Both the position numbers and the translations under genes were made by a program. A DNA stretch of 34,357 bases, taken from NCBI GenBank assembly GCA_944390145.1, contig CALXOY010000006.1, positions 1 through 34,357 of the forward strand, given 5' to 3'. Source of the DNA: an uncultured Duodenibacillus sp. (GTDB lineage: Bacteria > Pseudomonadota > Gammaproteobacteria > Burkholderiales > Burkholderiaceae_F). This document shows positions 25,185-32,346 of the stretch, piece after piece (positions within the stretch are counted from its first letter, which is position 1; each line of letters opens with the position of its first letter). The notes under the pieces were generated by a model that saw only the letters and a program-made list of their open reading frames with translations, did not search any database and had not been told where the DNA came from.

Positions 25185-25661
25185 ATGATCGTCAAGACCT
25201 TTGTCTGCGCCGCCTCGGCTGCCGTTCTTGCCTTTGCGGGCGCTGCCGCCGCCTCCGTTATCTCCGACACCGACCAGTGCGCCTCCTGCGCGATGGTGAT
25301 CAAGAAGTATCCTGGCCCCAAGGGGCTGATTGTTCTTAAGGACAAAACCGTTCAAAAGTTCTGCTCGGCCCGCGGCACGGCCTGCGGCTACGCTGAAGCC
25401 ATGAAGAAGACGGGCGTGGTGCATGTCTTCATGCATGACGCGGGTGCGGTGGACTGGAAGAATCCCGACGACTCCAAATTGATTGACGCCACCAAGGCCT
25501 GGTTTGTCTACGGCTCCAAGGTGAAGGCCGTGATGGGCCCGTCGCTTGCTCCCTTTGCCACGCGCGAAGCCGCGGAGGCCTTTCAAAAGAAAAACGGCGG
25601 CAAACTGATGCGCTTTGAAGAGCTCACGCCCGAAGCGCTTGGCTGCGGGGCGAAGTACTGA
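25185..25661 (+). CDS. NosL-type copper chaperone 1 (soluble, periplasmic)
   Basis: A 158-residue periplasmic NosL-family protein. The signal peptide (MIVKTFVCAASAAVLAFAG) ends near AAAS without a lipobox, so it is probably not a lipoprotein, unlike classical NosL. The copper-binding motif is CASCAMVIKKYPGPKG (C32, C35, M37). Conserved later parts are KFCSARGT and DATKAWFVYGS, with a C-terminal segment near AAEAFQKKNGGKLMRFEEL. NosL proteins bind Cu(I) for insertion into periplasmic enzymes. Here the likely client is the copper of MccA, not nitrous oxide reductase, because no nosZ is seen. AAGGAG lies before ATG. The stop overlaps the ATG of the second nosL by one base. Confidence 0.88.
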   Translation: MIVKTFVCAASAAVLAFAGAAAASVISDTDQCASCAMVIKKYPGPKGLIVLKDKTVQKFCSARGTACGYAEAMKKTGVVHVFMHDAGAVDWKNPDDSKLIDATKAWFVYGSKVKAVMGPSLAPFATREAAEAFQKKNGGKLMRFEELTPEALGCGAKY

Positions 25662-26149
25662 TGAAAATCCGTGCGTTTGTTTTGGCGGCGGCGCTCGCTG
25701 CCGCTCTTTGCGGCTGCTCTGAGGAAACCGCCAAGACCGTTTCCGCCGTCCCCTTTGAGGCGCACGACCGCTGCAAGATGTGCGGCATGGTGATTGCGCA
25801 CTACCCCGGCCCCAAGGCGGAGGTTTTCATCAAGGGCGTTGAAGATGAAGCCGTGAAGTTCTGCTCGGGGCGCGATGCGTTCACCTTTGCGCTGCAGCCG
25901 GAAAATGCACGGCGCCTGGTGGGCTTTTTCATTCACGACATGGGAAAGACATCGTGGGAAAAGCCCGATGACGCTGCTTTGATCGACGCCACGAAGGCTA
26001 TTTACGTCTATGGGCACAACATCGACGGCGTCATGGGCAATGAACCCGCCGCCTTTTCCGACAAAGAGAAGGCCGAGGCCTTCGTCAAGGACCACGGCGG
26101 CAGGATTTACGCCTACAAGGACGTGACGCTGGAGCTCCTTGACAAGTAA
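25661..26149 (+). CDS. NosL-type copper chaperone 2 (lipoprotein)
   Basis: A 162-residue paralogue of the preceding gene. The N-terminus MKIRAFVLAAALAAALCGCSEE is a lipoprotein signal with LCGC as the lipobox (lipidated C19). The Cu(I) motif is CKMCGMVIAHYPGPKAE (C38, C41, M43). Later features are KFCSGRDAFTFA, DATKAIYVYGHNIDGVMGNEPAAF and AEAFVKDHGGRIYAY. It is thus the classical membrane-anchored NosL form. In Wolinella a NosL-like lipoprotein is encoded in the mcc cluster, as far as I recall. The one-base overlap with nosL-1 (TGATG) shows translational coupling. nosD begins about ten bases after its stop. Confidence 0.9.
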   Translation: MKIRAFVLAAALAAALCGCSEETAKTVSAVPFEAHDRCKMCGMVIAHYPGPKAEVFIKGVEDEAVKFCSGRDAFTFALQPENARRLVGFFIHDMGKTSWEKPDDAALIDATKAIYVYGHNIDGVMGNEPAAFSDKEKAEAFVKDHGGRIYAYKDVTLELLDK

Positions 26150-26158
26150 GCGGCGCGC

Positions 26159-27451
26159 GTGATGTTCAGAAAGCTCTTTTCCATTTCGCTTGCCGCAGGT
26201 CTTGCGTTTGCCGCGGCCGCCGCCCACGCGGCCGTCTGGCGCGTGACGCCTGCTGACGACGTTGCCGAGATCGTGGGCAACGCCGAGGAGGGCGACACGA
26301 TCATCTTTGCCGCCGGCGTTTACAAGATGAACCTGCTTCTCACCGAGCCGCTCACCATCAAGGGCGAAGACGGCGCGGTGATTGATGCGCAGGGAAAAGG
26401 CACCGGCATCACGATCCGCCGCTCGCGCACCTCCATTGACAATCTGACGGTGCAAAACTACGGCCGCGATCTCTACAAGCGCGACAGCGGCGTGCGCGTG
26501 ATGGACGGCTGCACGGGGGTGCGGCTCACCAACCTCAAGCTCTCGGGCCCGGGCTTTGGCATCCGCGCAGATCGTCTGGACGATCTGGAAATCCGCAACT
26601 GCGAGATCACGGGCGTGGCGCGCCGTCACATACTCGACCGCGGCGACGGCGTGTTTTTGAACTATGTGAAGCGCTCGAAGCTCATCAACAACCGCGTGCG
26701 CGACGTGCGCGACGGCTTTTACTTTGAAAACACCGACGCCACCGTCTCCTCGGGCAACTTCTTTGACAACACCCAGTACGGCATCCACTGGATGTACACG
26801 CGCAACGACGTCGGCCACGACAATGTGACCGTCAACTCCGTGGGCGGCTTTGCGCTCATGAGCAGCAAGCACATCGACTGCCATGACAACACGGCGCGCG
26901 ACAACGTGGAGTTCGGCATTCTTTTGAACGTCTGCGAAGGCTGCACCGTGCAGGGCAATTTGGTCGAAGGCGTGCACAACCCCAAGGGGCGTGCGGCGCT
27001 GGACACCGAGGGCAAGGGGCTTTTCATTTACGGGCCGGGTGCTAGCCGCGTGCTCAACAACGCCTTTACGGGGGCTGACATCGGCATCGGCGTGGCCCTC
27101 GGGGGCGAAAAGACCGTTGTGGCGGGCAACGTGTTTGACAAGAACGCGATCCAGGTGCGCTACGTGGGCAAGGCGCCGCTTGAGTGGAGCGAAAACGGGC
27201 GCGGCAACTACTGGAGCACCTTCATGAGCTGGGACGCCGACAACGACGGCATCGCCGATACGCCCTACCAGCCCAACGACAGTCTGGACCGTATTTTTTG
27301 GATTTATCCGGAAGCGAGGTTTTTGATGCAAAGTCCGGTCACGGCGCTGTTGCGCTGGTTTGCGGCGCGTCTTGAAATCGACCGCGGCAAGGGCGTTACC
27401 GACAGCCATCCGCTCATGAGCGCCCCTCAGATCAAGGGGGCAGCGCAATGA
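26159..27451 (+). CDS. nosD: NosD-like periplasmic right-handed beta-helix protein
   Basis: A 430-residue periplasmic protein with a signal peptide (MFRKLFSISLAAGLAFAAAAAHA). The body is made of repeating parallel beta-helix rungs with Asn/Asp ladders, for example GVRVMDGCTGVRLTNLKLSG, YFENTDATVSSGNFFDN and LLNVCEGCTVQGNLVEG. The C-terminal part holds GRGNYWSTFMSWDADNDGIAD and PYQPNDSLDRIFW, typical of NosD (CASH domain family). NosD works with the NosFY ABC transporter to supply or prepare copper-site maturation. GTG (26159) or the adjacent ATG (26162) may be the start. The stop overlaps the ATG of nosF by four bases. Confidence 0.93.
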   Translation: MMFRKLFSISLAAGLAFAAAAAHAAVWRVTPADDVAEIVGNAEEGDTIIFAAGVYKMNLLLTEPLTIKGEDGAVIDAQGKGTGITIRRSRTSIDNLTVQNYGRDLYKRDSGVRVMDGCTGVRLTNLKLSGPGFGIRADRLDDLEIRNCEITGVARRHILDRGDGVFLNYVKRSKLINNRVRDVRDGFYFENTDATVSSGNFFDNTQYGIHWMYTRNDVGHDNVTVNSVGGFALMSSKHIDCHDNTARDNVEFGILLNVCEGCTVQGNLVEGVHNPKGRAALDTEGKGLFIYGPGASRVLNNAFTGADIGIGVALGGEKTVVAGNVFDKNAIQVRYVGKAPLEWSENGRGNYWSTFMSWDADNDGIADTPYQPNDSLDRIFWIYPEARFLMQSPVTALLRWFAARLEIDRGKGVTDSHPLMSAPQIKGAAQ

Positions 27452-28338
27452 GCGAACAAACCATTTGTGTGGAGGGCGTGAGCTTTTTGCGCGGAAAGCG
27501 CAAGGTTCTCGACGCGGTGAGCTGCACACTGAAAGCGGGCACCCTCACGGCGCTGATCGGCCACAACGGCGCGGGAAAGTCCACGCTCATCAAAACCATT
27601 CTGGGGCTCATCAAGCCTGTGGAGGGGCGCGTCACGGTGCTCGGAAAAGCGCCCGGCAGCGACCCCCTGAGCATCGGGTATCTGCCGGAAAACATCAGCT
27701 TTTACGAGCAGATGACCATGCAGGCGCATCTCGCGTACTTCGCCGCGCTCAAGGGCGTGCCGCAGACGCGCGTCGACGAGCTTTTGGAAGCCTTGGGTCT
27801 CGCGCACGTGCGCGGCAACCGCATGAACCAGTGCTCCAAGGGGCAGCGCCAGCGGTTGGGCCTGGCGCAGGCGCTTTTAGCCGAACCGCGCATCATGATT
27901 CTGGACGAACCCACGGTGGGGCTTGATCCGCAGGCATCCTCCTGGATGTACGCGCAGCTTGCCAAACTCAAGAGCCAGGGCTGCACCGTGATCGTCTGCA
28001 CGCATGAGCTGAGCCTGATCGAGCCCTTTGCCGACTTTGTGCTGATGCTCTCGGGCGGGCGCCTGCGGGCCAGCGGCTCGGTGGCCGAGCTGCGGCACAA
28101 GGCCAACCTTCCGGCCGTCATCACGGGCTTTGACGTCGAGGCCCTCCGCCGCACCGACGCCGCAAAGCATCTTGAGGGCGACGCGCTGCGCGTGCCCGAC
28201 AAGGACGTTCCCGCGGTGGTGCGCATTCTCACTGAACAAATGAAGGACTTTGACTTTGACGTCCGCCGCGCGGGCTTGACCGACATCTTCCGGGCCTACT
28301 GCGTGCTGCAGGGGCAAAAAGAGGAGGGCGCGGCATGA
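27448..28338 (+). CDS. nosF: NosF: ABC transporter ATP-binding protein
   Basis: A 296-residue ATPase. Walker A GHNGAGKST (38-46), Q-loop region GYLPENISFYEQMT (77-90), signature CSKGQRQRLGLAQAL (129-143), Walker B IMILDEPTVGLDP (149-161) and the H-loop in VCTHELSLIEPF are all intact. In the signature the usual LSGGQ is SKGQR, as is common in NosF and Ccm-type exporters. A C-terminal domain of about 80 residues follows. It powers NosY, and with NosD it forms the copper-site maturation unit NosDFY. ATG overlaps the nosD stop, and its own stop overlaps the nosY start, so nosD-F-Y are translationally coupled. Confidence 0.95.
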   Translation: MSEQTICVEGVSFLRGKRKVLDAVSCTLKAGTLTALIGHNGAGKSTLIKTILGLIKPVEGRVTVLGKAPGSDPLSIGYLPENISFYEQMTMQAHLAYFAALKGVPQTRVDELLEALGLAHVRGNRMNQCSKGQRQRLGLAQALLAEPRIMILDEPTVGLDPQASSWMYAQLAKLKSQGCTVIVCTHELSLIEPFADFVLMLSGGRLRASGSVAELRHKANLPAVITGFDVEALRRTDAAKHLEGDALRVPDKDVPAVVRILTEQMKDFDFDVRRAGLTDIFRAYCVLQGQKEEGAA

Positions 28339-29132
28339 GAAACGTCTGGTTGGTGGCCCGCAAGGAACTGGCCGACTGCCTGCAAAGCCGCTGGCTGTTG
28401 TCCGGGGGGCTTCTCTTTGCCATTTTGTCGCTTGCCGTTTTCTACGGCACGGCCGCAATCGGCGGCAGCTTTGCCTTCCCGCCGCTGTCGGTGGTGATGA
28501 ATTCGCTTGTGAGCCTCACGGTCTTTTTGCTGCCGCTTCTGGCGATCCTGCTGTGCTACGACGCATTTGTGGGCGAACTCGAAGGCGGAATGCTCATCTT
28601 GATGCTCACCTATCCCGTGACCCGCACCGCATTTCTGCTGGGCAAGGCCGTGGGGCAGGGGGTGGCGATTTTGATCGTGCTTGCCGCGGGCTTTGCGGTG
28701 ATGCCGGTTGCCGCGGCCTTTTCGGCGGTGCCCTATCCGGTTGCAGACCTTATCAAAGCGCTTGCCGTGACGGGCGTCTCGGCCTGGCTGCTGGGGATGG
28801 TCTTCATGTTTGCCTCCTACTGCGTGAGCCTTTTGGTGCGCACCAAGGCGCAGGCGCTTGCGATCCTCGTGCTGGTGTGGCTTGCGGCGGTGCTTCTCTA
28901 CGACCTGGGGCTTTTGGTGGCGGCGGTCTCCTTTACCGGGGGACTGCCGAGAGGCGTCTTGAACGCCCTGATGCTCGCCAATCCCGCCAGCGCCTTCAGG
29001 CTTTTAAACCAGGCGCTTTTCGGCTCCGTGCAAAGCACCGTGCCGCTGTCGGCCCTGGCGGGCGTGCTGGTGCTCTGGGCGGCGGCGCTTTTTGCCGCGG
29101 CGCGGGTGATTTTCGGGGCCAAGCGCTTCTAG
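28335..29132 (+). CDS. nosY: NosY: ABC transporter membrane subunit
   Basis: A 265-residue integral membrane protein with six predicted hydrophobic segments, from VARKELADCLQSRWLLSGG (cytosolic amphipathic start) through FAVMPVAAAFSAVPYP and LLGMVFMFASYCVSLLV to a last segment near LAGVLVLWAAALFAAARVIF. This is the ABC-2-type permease build of NosY. It pairs with NosF and NosD. An 86-base gap follows before ccmF, with no clear terminator, so the lyase genes are probably on the same transcript. Confidence 0.92.
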   Translation: MRNVWLVARKELADCLQSRWLLSGGLLFAILSLAVFYGTAAIGGSFAFPPLSVVMNSLVSLTVFLLPLLAILLCYDAFVGELEGGMLILMLTYPVTRTAFLLGKAVGQGVAILIVLAAGFAVMPVAAAFSAVPYPVADLIKALAVTGVSAWLLGMVFMFASYCVSLLVRTKAQALAILVLVWLAAVLLYDLGLLVAAVSFTGGLPRGVLNALMLANPASAFRLLNQALFGSVQSTVPLSALAGVLVLWAAALFAAARVIFGAKRF

Positions 29133-29218
29133 CTTCAGCAAGGATGAAGGTTGGCCGGCTAAAGTTGGCGGTTTGAGCGGGCTTTAGACCCGCGCGGGAA
29201 ATAAGGAAGCTCTCAAGC

Positions 29219-31114
29219 GTGATTGCAGAATTCGGACATTATTTGCTCTGTCTGGCGGCGGCCTGTGCGCTTTTCGGGTCGGCTGCGGTCCTGGCCGGAC
29301 TGCTGCGCGACAACAAGGCGCTTGCGGGCTTGTGGCGCGTCTGCACGCCCGTGTCGGCGCTGTGCCTTGCGGCGGCAAGCGCGGTGCTGCTCAACGCATT
29401 TCTGACCGACGACTTTTCGATTGCCTACGTCGCCGATCACTCCAACACCCGGCTTGAGACGATCTACAAGGTGGCCGCCTTCTGGGGCAGCCACGAGGGC
29501 TCGATGCTCCTGTGGATTCTTTTCATGGCGCTTGCGGCCTGCGCTGCGGCTCTCGCGCAGCGCAGAAACGAAGACTTCAATGCGCGCATCCAGTGCGTGA
29601 TGCTTGCGATCACGGGCGTCTTCACGAGCTTTGTGCTTGCCGTCTCCAACCCCTTTTTGCGCAACCTTCCGGCCGTGCCCTCCGAGGGGCGTGACCTGAA
29701 CCCCATCCTGCAGGACATCGGCATGATCCTGCACCCGCCGGTGATCTTTGCTGCGTACGCGGGGCTTGCGGTCATCTTTGCGATGGTGATTACGGTGCTG
29801 TGGGTTAAGCGCATGACCCCGCAGGCCTCCTCCTCCATTCAGCGCACCGCGGTCATCACGTGGACTTTTCTCACCGCCGGCAACGCGCTCGGCTCCTGGT
29901 GGGCCTACACGGAGCTCGGCTGGGGCGGCTGGTGGTTCTGGGATCCGGTCGAAAACGCCTCCTTCATCCCCTGGCTTGCAGTCGGGGCGATGCTGCATGC
30001 GCTCATTCTCTACGAGCGGCGCGGCCGCATGCTCAAGACCGTGGTGATGCTCGGCATCATCTCCTTTGCACTGTGTCTTCTCGGCACCTTCATTGTGCGC
30101 AGCGGCCTGATGCAGTCCGTGCACGCCTTTGCAACCGACCCCGAGCGCGGCGCCGTGCTGCTGGTGGCCTGCATGCTGGTGCTCATTCCCGGACTCGTTC
30201 TCTATACGCTGCGAATGGGCGCGGTGCAGGAGGCTGAAAGCCGCACGATTGCCGATCCGGACGCCTTTGACATGGCCCTGACGCTTGCGGTCTGCGTGCT
30301 CTGCACGGCCTTTGGCGCGGTGCTCGTGGGAACGCTCTATCCGGTCTTCTACGACATGGCGGGCCTGGGCACGCTCACGGTGGGCGCACCCTACTTCAAC
30401 AGCTTCTTTGCGCCGATGACGCTTTTTGCCGCCGTGGCGGCGGGCGCGGTGCAGATTCTTGCCGTGCGCTCCTTCAAAGTCGCTGCGGCCGTGAGCTTGG
30501 TCGTGGCGCTTGCCTGCGGCTCGATTGCGCTTTTCACCGACCCCAAGGAGCCGGTGATGACCTTTGCCGCGTTTGCCGCCTGCGGGTGGCTTGCCGTCAC
30601 GAGCATTGCACCCTATGTGATGGGCGCACCGCACCGCCCGGCCTTCGGCGCGGTGCTTGCGCACGCCGCCATTGCCGTGGCGGTGATCGGCGCGACCGGC
30701 ATTGCTCAGTATGAAGAGGAGGCGCTGGTGCGCATGGGGCCTGCTGCGGGCAAGCCCGTGGGAGACGTGATCTTCGTCTACCGCGACACCTACCGCGTCA
30801 ACACGCACGCCTACTTTGGCGACGCCGCGCACATCGAGGTGCTCAAGGCCTCCGACGAAAGCCACCTCACCGATCTTTTCCCGATGCGCCAGACCTTTGT
30901 GTCAAGCGGCATGCAGATGACCGCAGCGGGCATCGACCACGGTTTTTTGCGCGACCTCTACGTGTCGATGGGCAACAAGCTCTCGAACACCGAGTGGCTG
31001 GTGCGCCTCTCTGTGAAGCCCATGGCAAGCTGGCTGTGGCTTTCGGCCGCGCTGATGATGATCGCAGGCGTCATTCTGTGCCTGCGCCGCCGCCCCCGGG
31101 GAGGCCAATCATGA
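29219..31114 (+). CDS. ccmF: CcmF/NrfE-type cytochrome c heme lyase subunit
   Basis: A large membrane protein of 631 residues with about 14 hydrophobic segments. The heme-handling WWD domain is seen as ELGWGGWWFWDPVENASF (232-249). Histidines match the known CcmF ligands: H172 (LHPPV) and H302 (SVHAF) flank the WWD domain, H260 (MLHAL) matches one heme b ligand, and a further His lies in VLAHAAIAVAV. GSHEGSMLLW (90-99) is also conserved. CcmF attaches heme to apocytochromes. Here it is probably the dedicated lyase for the CX15CH site of MccA, as NrfE is for the CXXCK heme of NrfA. GTG at 29219 has AAGGAA upstream. The stop overlaps the next ATG (ATGA). Confidence 0.92.
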   Translation: MIAEFGHYLLCLAAACALFGSAAVLAGLLRDNKALAGLWRVCTPVSALCLAAASAVLLNAFLTDDFSIAYVADHSNTRLETIYKVAAFWGSHEGSMLLWILFMALAACAAALAQRRNEDFNARIQCVMLAITGVFTSFVLAVSNPFLRNLPAVPSEGRDLNPILQDIGMILHPPVIFAAYAGLAVIFAMVITVLWVKRMTPQASSSIQRTAVITWTFLTAGNALGSWWAYTELGWGGWWFWDPVENASFIPWLAVGAMLHALILYERRGRMLKTVVMLGIISFALCLLGTFIVRSGLMQSVHAFATDPERGAVLLVACMLVLIPGLVLYTLRMGAVQEAESRTIADPDAFDMALTLAVCVLCTAFGAVLVGTLYPVFYDMAGLGTLTVGAPYFNSFFAPMTLFAAVAAGAVQILAVRSFKVAAAVSLVVALACGSIALFTDPKEPVMTFAAFAACGWLAVTSIAPYVMGAPHRPAFGAVLAHAAIAVAVIGATGIAQYEEEALVRMGPAAGKPVGDVIFVYRDTYRVNTHAYFGDAAHIEVLKASDESHLTDLFPMRQTFVSSGMQMTAAGIDHGFLRDLYVSMGNKLSNTEWLVRLSVKPMASWLWLSAALMMIAGVILCLRRRPRGGQS

Positions 31115-31584
31115 CGAGTCTCAAGAAGCTTCTTTGCGTGCTTGCCTGTGCGGCGATCCTGCCGCTTGCGGGCTTCACCCCTTTTGCTGTCGGCAGCGCA
31201 AACGCGCAAAGCACAACGGCCGCACAGCCCTCGGTGCAGCCGGCGGGCAAGCCCCTGACCGGGCGCGAGCTCTACGATGAAGCGATCGCCGTTTCCAAGC
31301 TGCTGCGCGACCCGGGTGCGGCCAACAACACGCTCTTTGAGTCCGAGTCGGCCTTGTCGGGCGAACTCAAGGCGCTCATTTATCAACAGCTGCGGCAGGG
31401 CTACACGCGCGCGCAGATTCTCGACTTCATGGCCGAGCGCTATGGCGAAGCCGTGCGCTATCAGCCCGACTTCAACGCCTCCACGTTCCTTTTGTGGGCG
31501 GCGCCCTGGATTGCCGTGGTGATCGGTGCGGCGGTTTTCTGGCGCAGCACGCGGCGGCGCAAAAAGACGGCGTCCGGCGCATAA
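31111..31584 (+). CDS. CcmH/NrfF-like protein lacking the CXXC motif
   Basis: A 157-residue protein with a signal peptide (MTSLKKLLCVLACAAILPLAGF), a helical periplasmic domain and a C-terminal membrane anchor (about 126-146, FLLWAAPWIAVVIGAAVFW) ending in basic residues. The domain follows CcmH closely: GRELYDEAIAVSKLLR, then LFESESALSGELKALIYQQLRQGYTRAQILDFMAERYGEAVRY. Where CcmH has LRCxxCQN it reads LRDPGAANN, so both redox cysteines are gone and the mature protein has none at all. It may keep a structural role in the lyase while another protein (the thioredoxin behind it) handles thiols. Start at ATG 31111, four bases overlapping ccmF. A longer frame from 30994 is rejected. Confidence 0.82.
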   Translation: MTSLKKLLCVLACAAILPLAGFTPFAVGSANAQSTTAAQPSVQPAGKPLTGRELYDEAIAVSKLLRDPGAANNTLFESESALSGELKALIYQQLRQGYTRAQILDFMAERYGEAVRYQPDFNASTFLLWAAPWIAVVIGAAVFWRSTRRRKKTASGA

Positions 31585-31619
31585 CCCATTTTTGACAGTG
31601 TTTTTGTGAGGATTCTCAA

Positions 31620-32246
31620 GTGAAACGCCTTCTGCTTACCCTGGCTCTTGCCTTCAGCCTTTCCCTTTCGACTGTTGCAGCCGAGGCCCCTGTGACGGAT
31701 CACATTCCGGCCTTTCAGACGAAGATCGTTGAAAACGGCGACCCGGTTGCCGGCAAGCCCGGCCAGCTGCGCGACTTTTTGGAAATGCGCCACACCCGCG
31801 GCTTTTCCAAGGCGGTGCTGCCGGATCTGAACGGCAAGGAGGTGGCGCTTGACTCCTTTAAGGGCAAGCTGCTGTTGATCGACGTCTGGGCGAGCTGGTG
31901 CGAGCCCTGCATCCGCACGATGCCCGCCATGCACGAGTTGCAGCAGAAGTTCAACAAGGATCCCAAGAGCCGCGTGCACGTGCTCTCGGTGTCGGTCGAC
32001 GACAACGTGAAGAACGTGCAGAAGTTCATCAAGAAGTACGGTCTGGGCGATGACTTTGAAACGTTGGTCGACACCAAGCAGGTGATCGGCGACGATGTGC
32101 CGCTTGACGTGGTGCCGAGCTTTTTCATGCTCGACGGCCAGGGCAATCTGATTGGCTTTGTGCGCGGCTATGTGGATTGGACGGGCCCGGAAGTGGCCGC
32201 CTACCTCAATAAGCTCGCCGACAAGTACGCCGCCCGCGACTACTAA
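31620..32246 (+). CDS. Periplasmic TlpA/CcmG-like thioredoxin
   Basis: A 208-residue exported thioredoxin. The signal peptide is MKRLLLTLALAFSLSLSTVAA. The redox site is WASWCEPC (C94, C97), followed by IRTMPAMHELQQKF and a cis-proline in VVPSFFMLDGQG. An N-terminal extension of about 50 residues precedes the fold (IPAFQTKIVENGDP). CcmG/DsbE proteins reduce the heme-site cysteines of apocytochromes before heme attachment. The neighbour CcmH-like protein lacks cysteines, so this protein may act directly on MccA. GTG start with GAGGA seven bases upstream. It is the last gene before an intrinsic terminator. Confidence 0.88.
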   Translation: MKRLLLTLALAFSLSLSTVAAEAPVTDHIPAFQTKIVENGDPVAGKPGQLRDFLEMRHTRGFSKAVLPDLNGKEVALDSFKGKLLLIDVWASWCEPCIRTMPAMHELQQKFNKDPKSRVHVLSVSVDDNVKNVQKFIKKYGLGDDFETLVDTKQVIGDDVPLDVVPSFFMLDGQGNLIGFVRGYVDWTGPEVAAYLNKLADKYAARDY

Positions 32247-32270
32247 TCCGCTTTAAAGCGTTTGCTTGAA

Positions 32271-32310
32271 GCCGCAGCATCGTCCTCTGACCGGACGGCT
32301 GCGGCTTTTT
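32271..32310 (+). terminator. Intrinsic terminator ending the mcc-nos-ccm cluster
   Basis: GCCGCAGC (32271-32278) and GCTGCGGC (32298-32305) form a perfect 8-bp stem followed by T5 (32306-32310). It lies 24 bases after the stop of the thioredoxin gene and marks the end of the plus-strand cluster against the convergent AsmA-family gene. Confidence 0.8.
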
Positions 32311-32346
32311 GCTGGTGCGGACTGCTGTCCTTTTAAGAAGCGCGCC

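Noticed and set aside
25583-27529. Minus-strand open frame of 648 codons opposite nosL-2 and nosD
   Set aside because: It crosses several coupled nos genes with clear family features and is His/Ala/Val-rich without motifs.
25661-29132. A nitrous oxide reduction (nos) operon
   Set aside because: nosL, nosD, nosF and nosY are present, but nosZ and nosR are absent, and the genes sit inside an mcc cluster whose enzyme needs copper.
29177-29193. Possible terminator between nosY and ccmF
   Set aside because: Only a 5-bp stem with a 7-base loop and no T-run. Too weak to call.
29213-30865. Minus-strand open frame opposite ccmF
   Set aside because: His/Arg/Gly-rich antisense translation. The sense frame has the WWD domain and conserved histidines.
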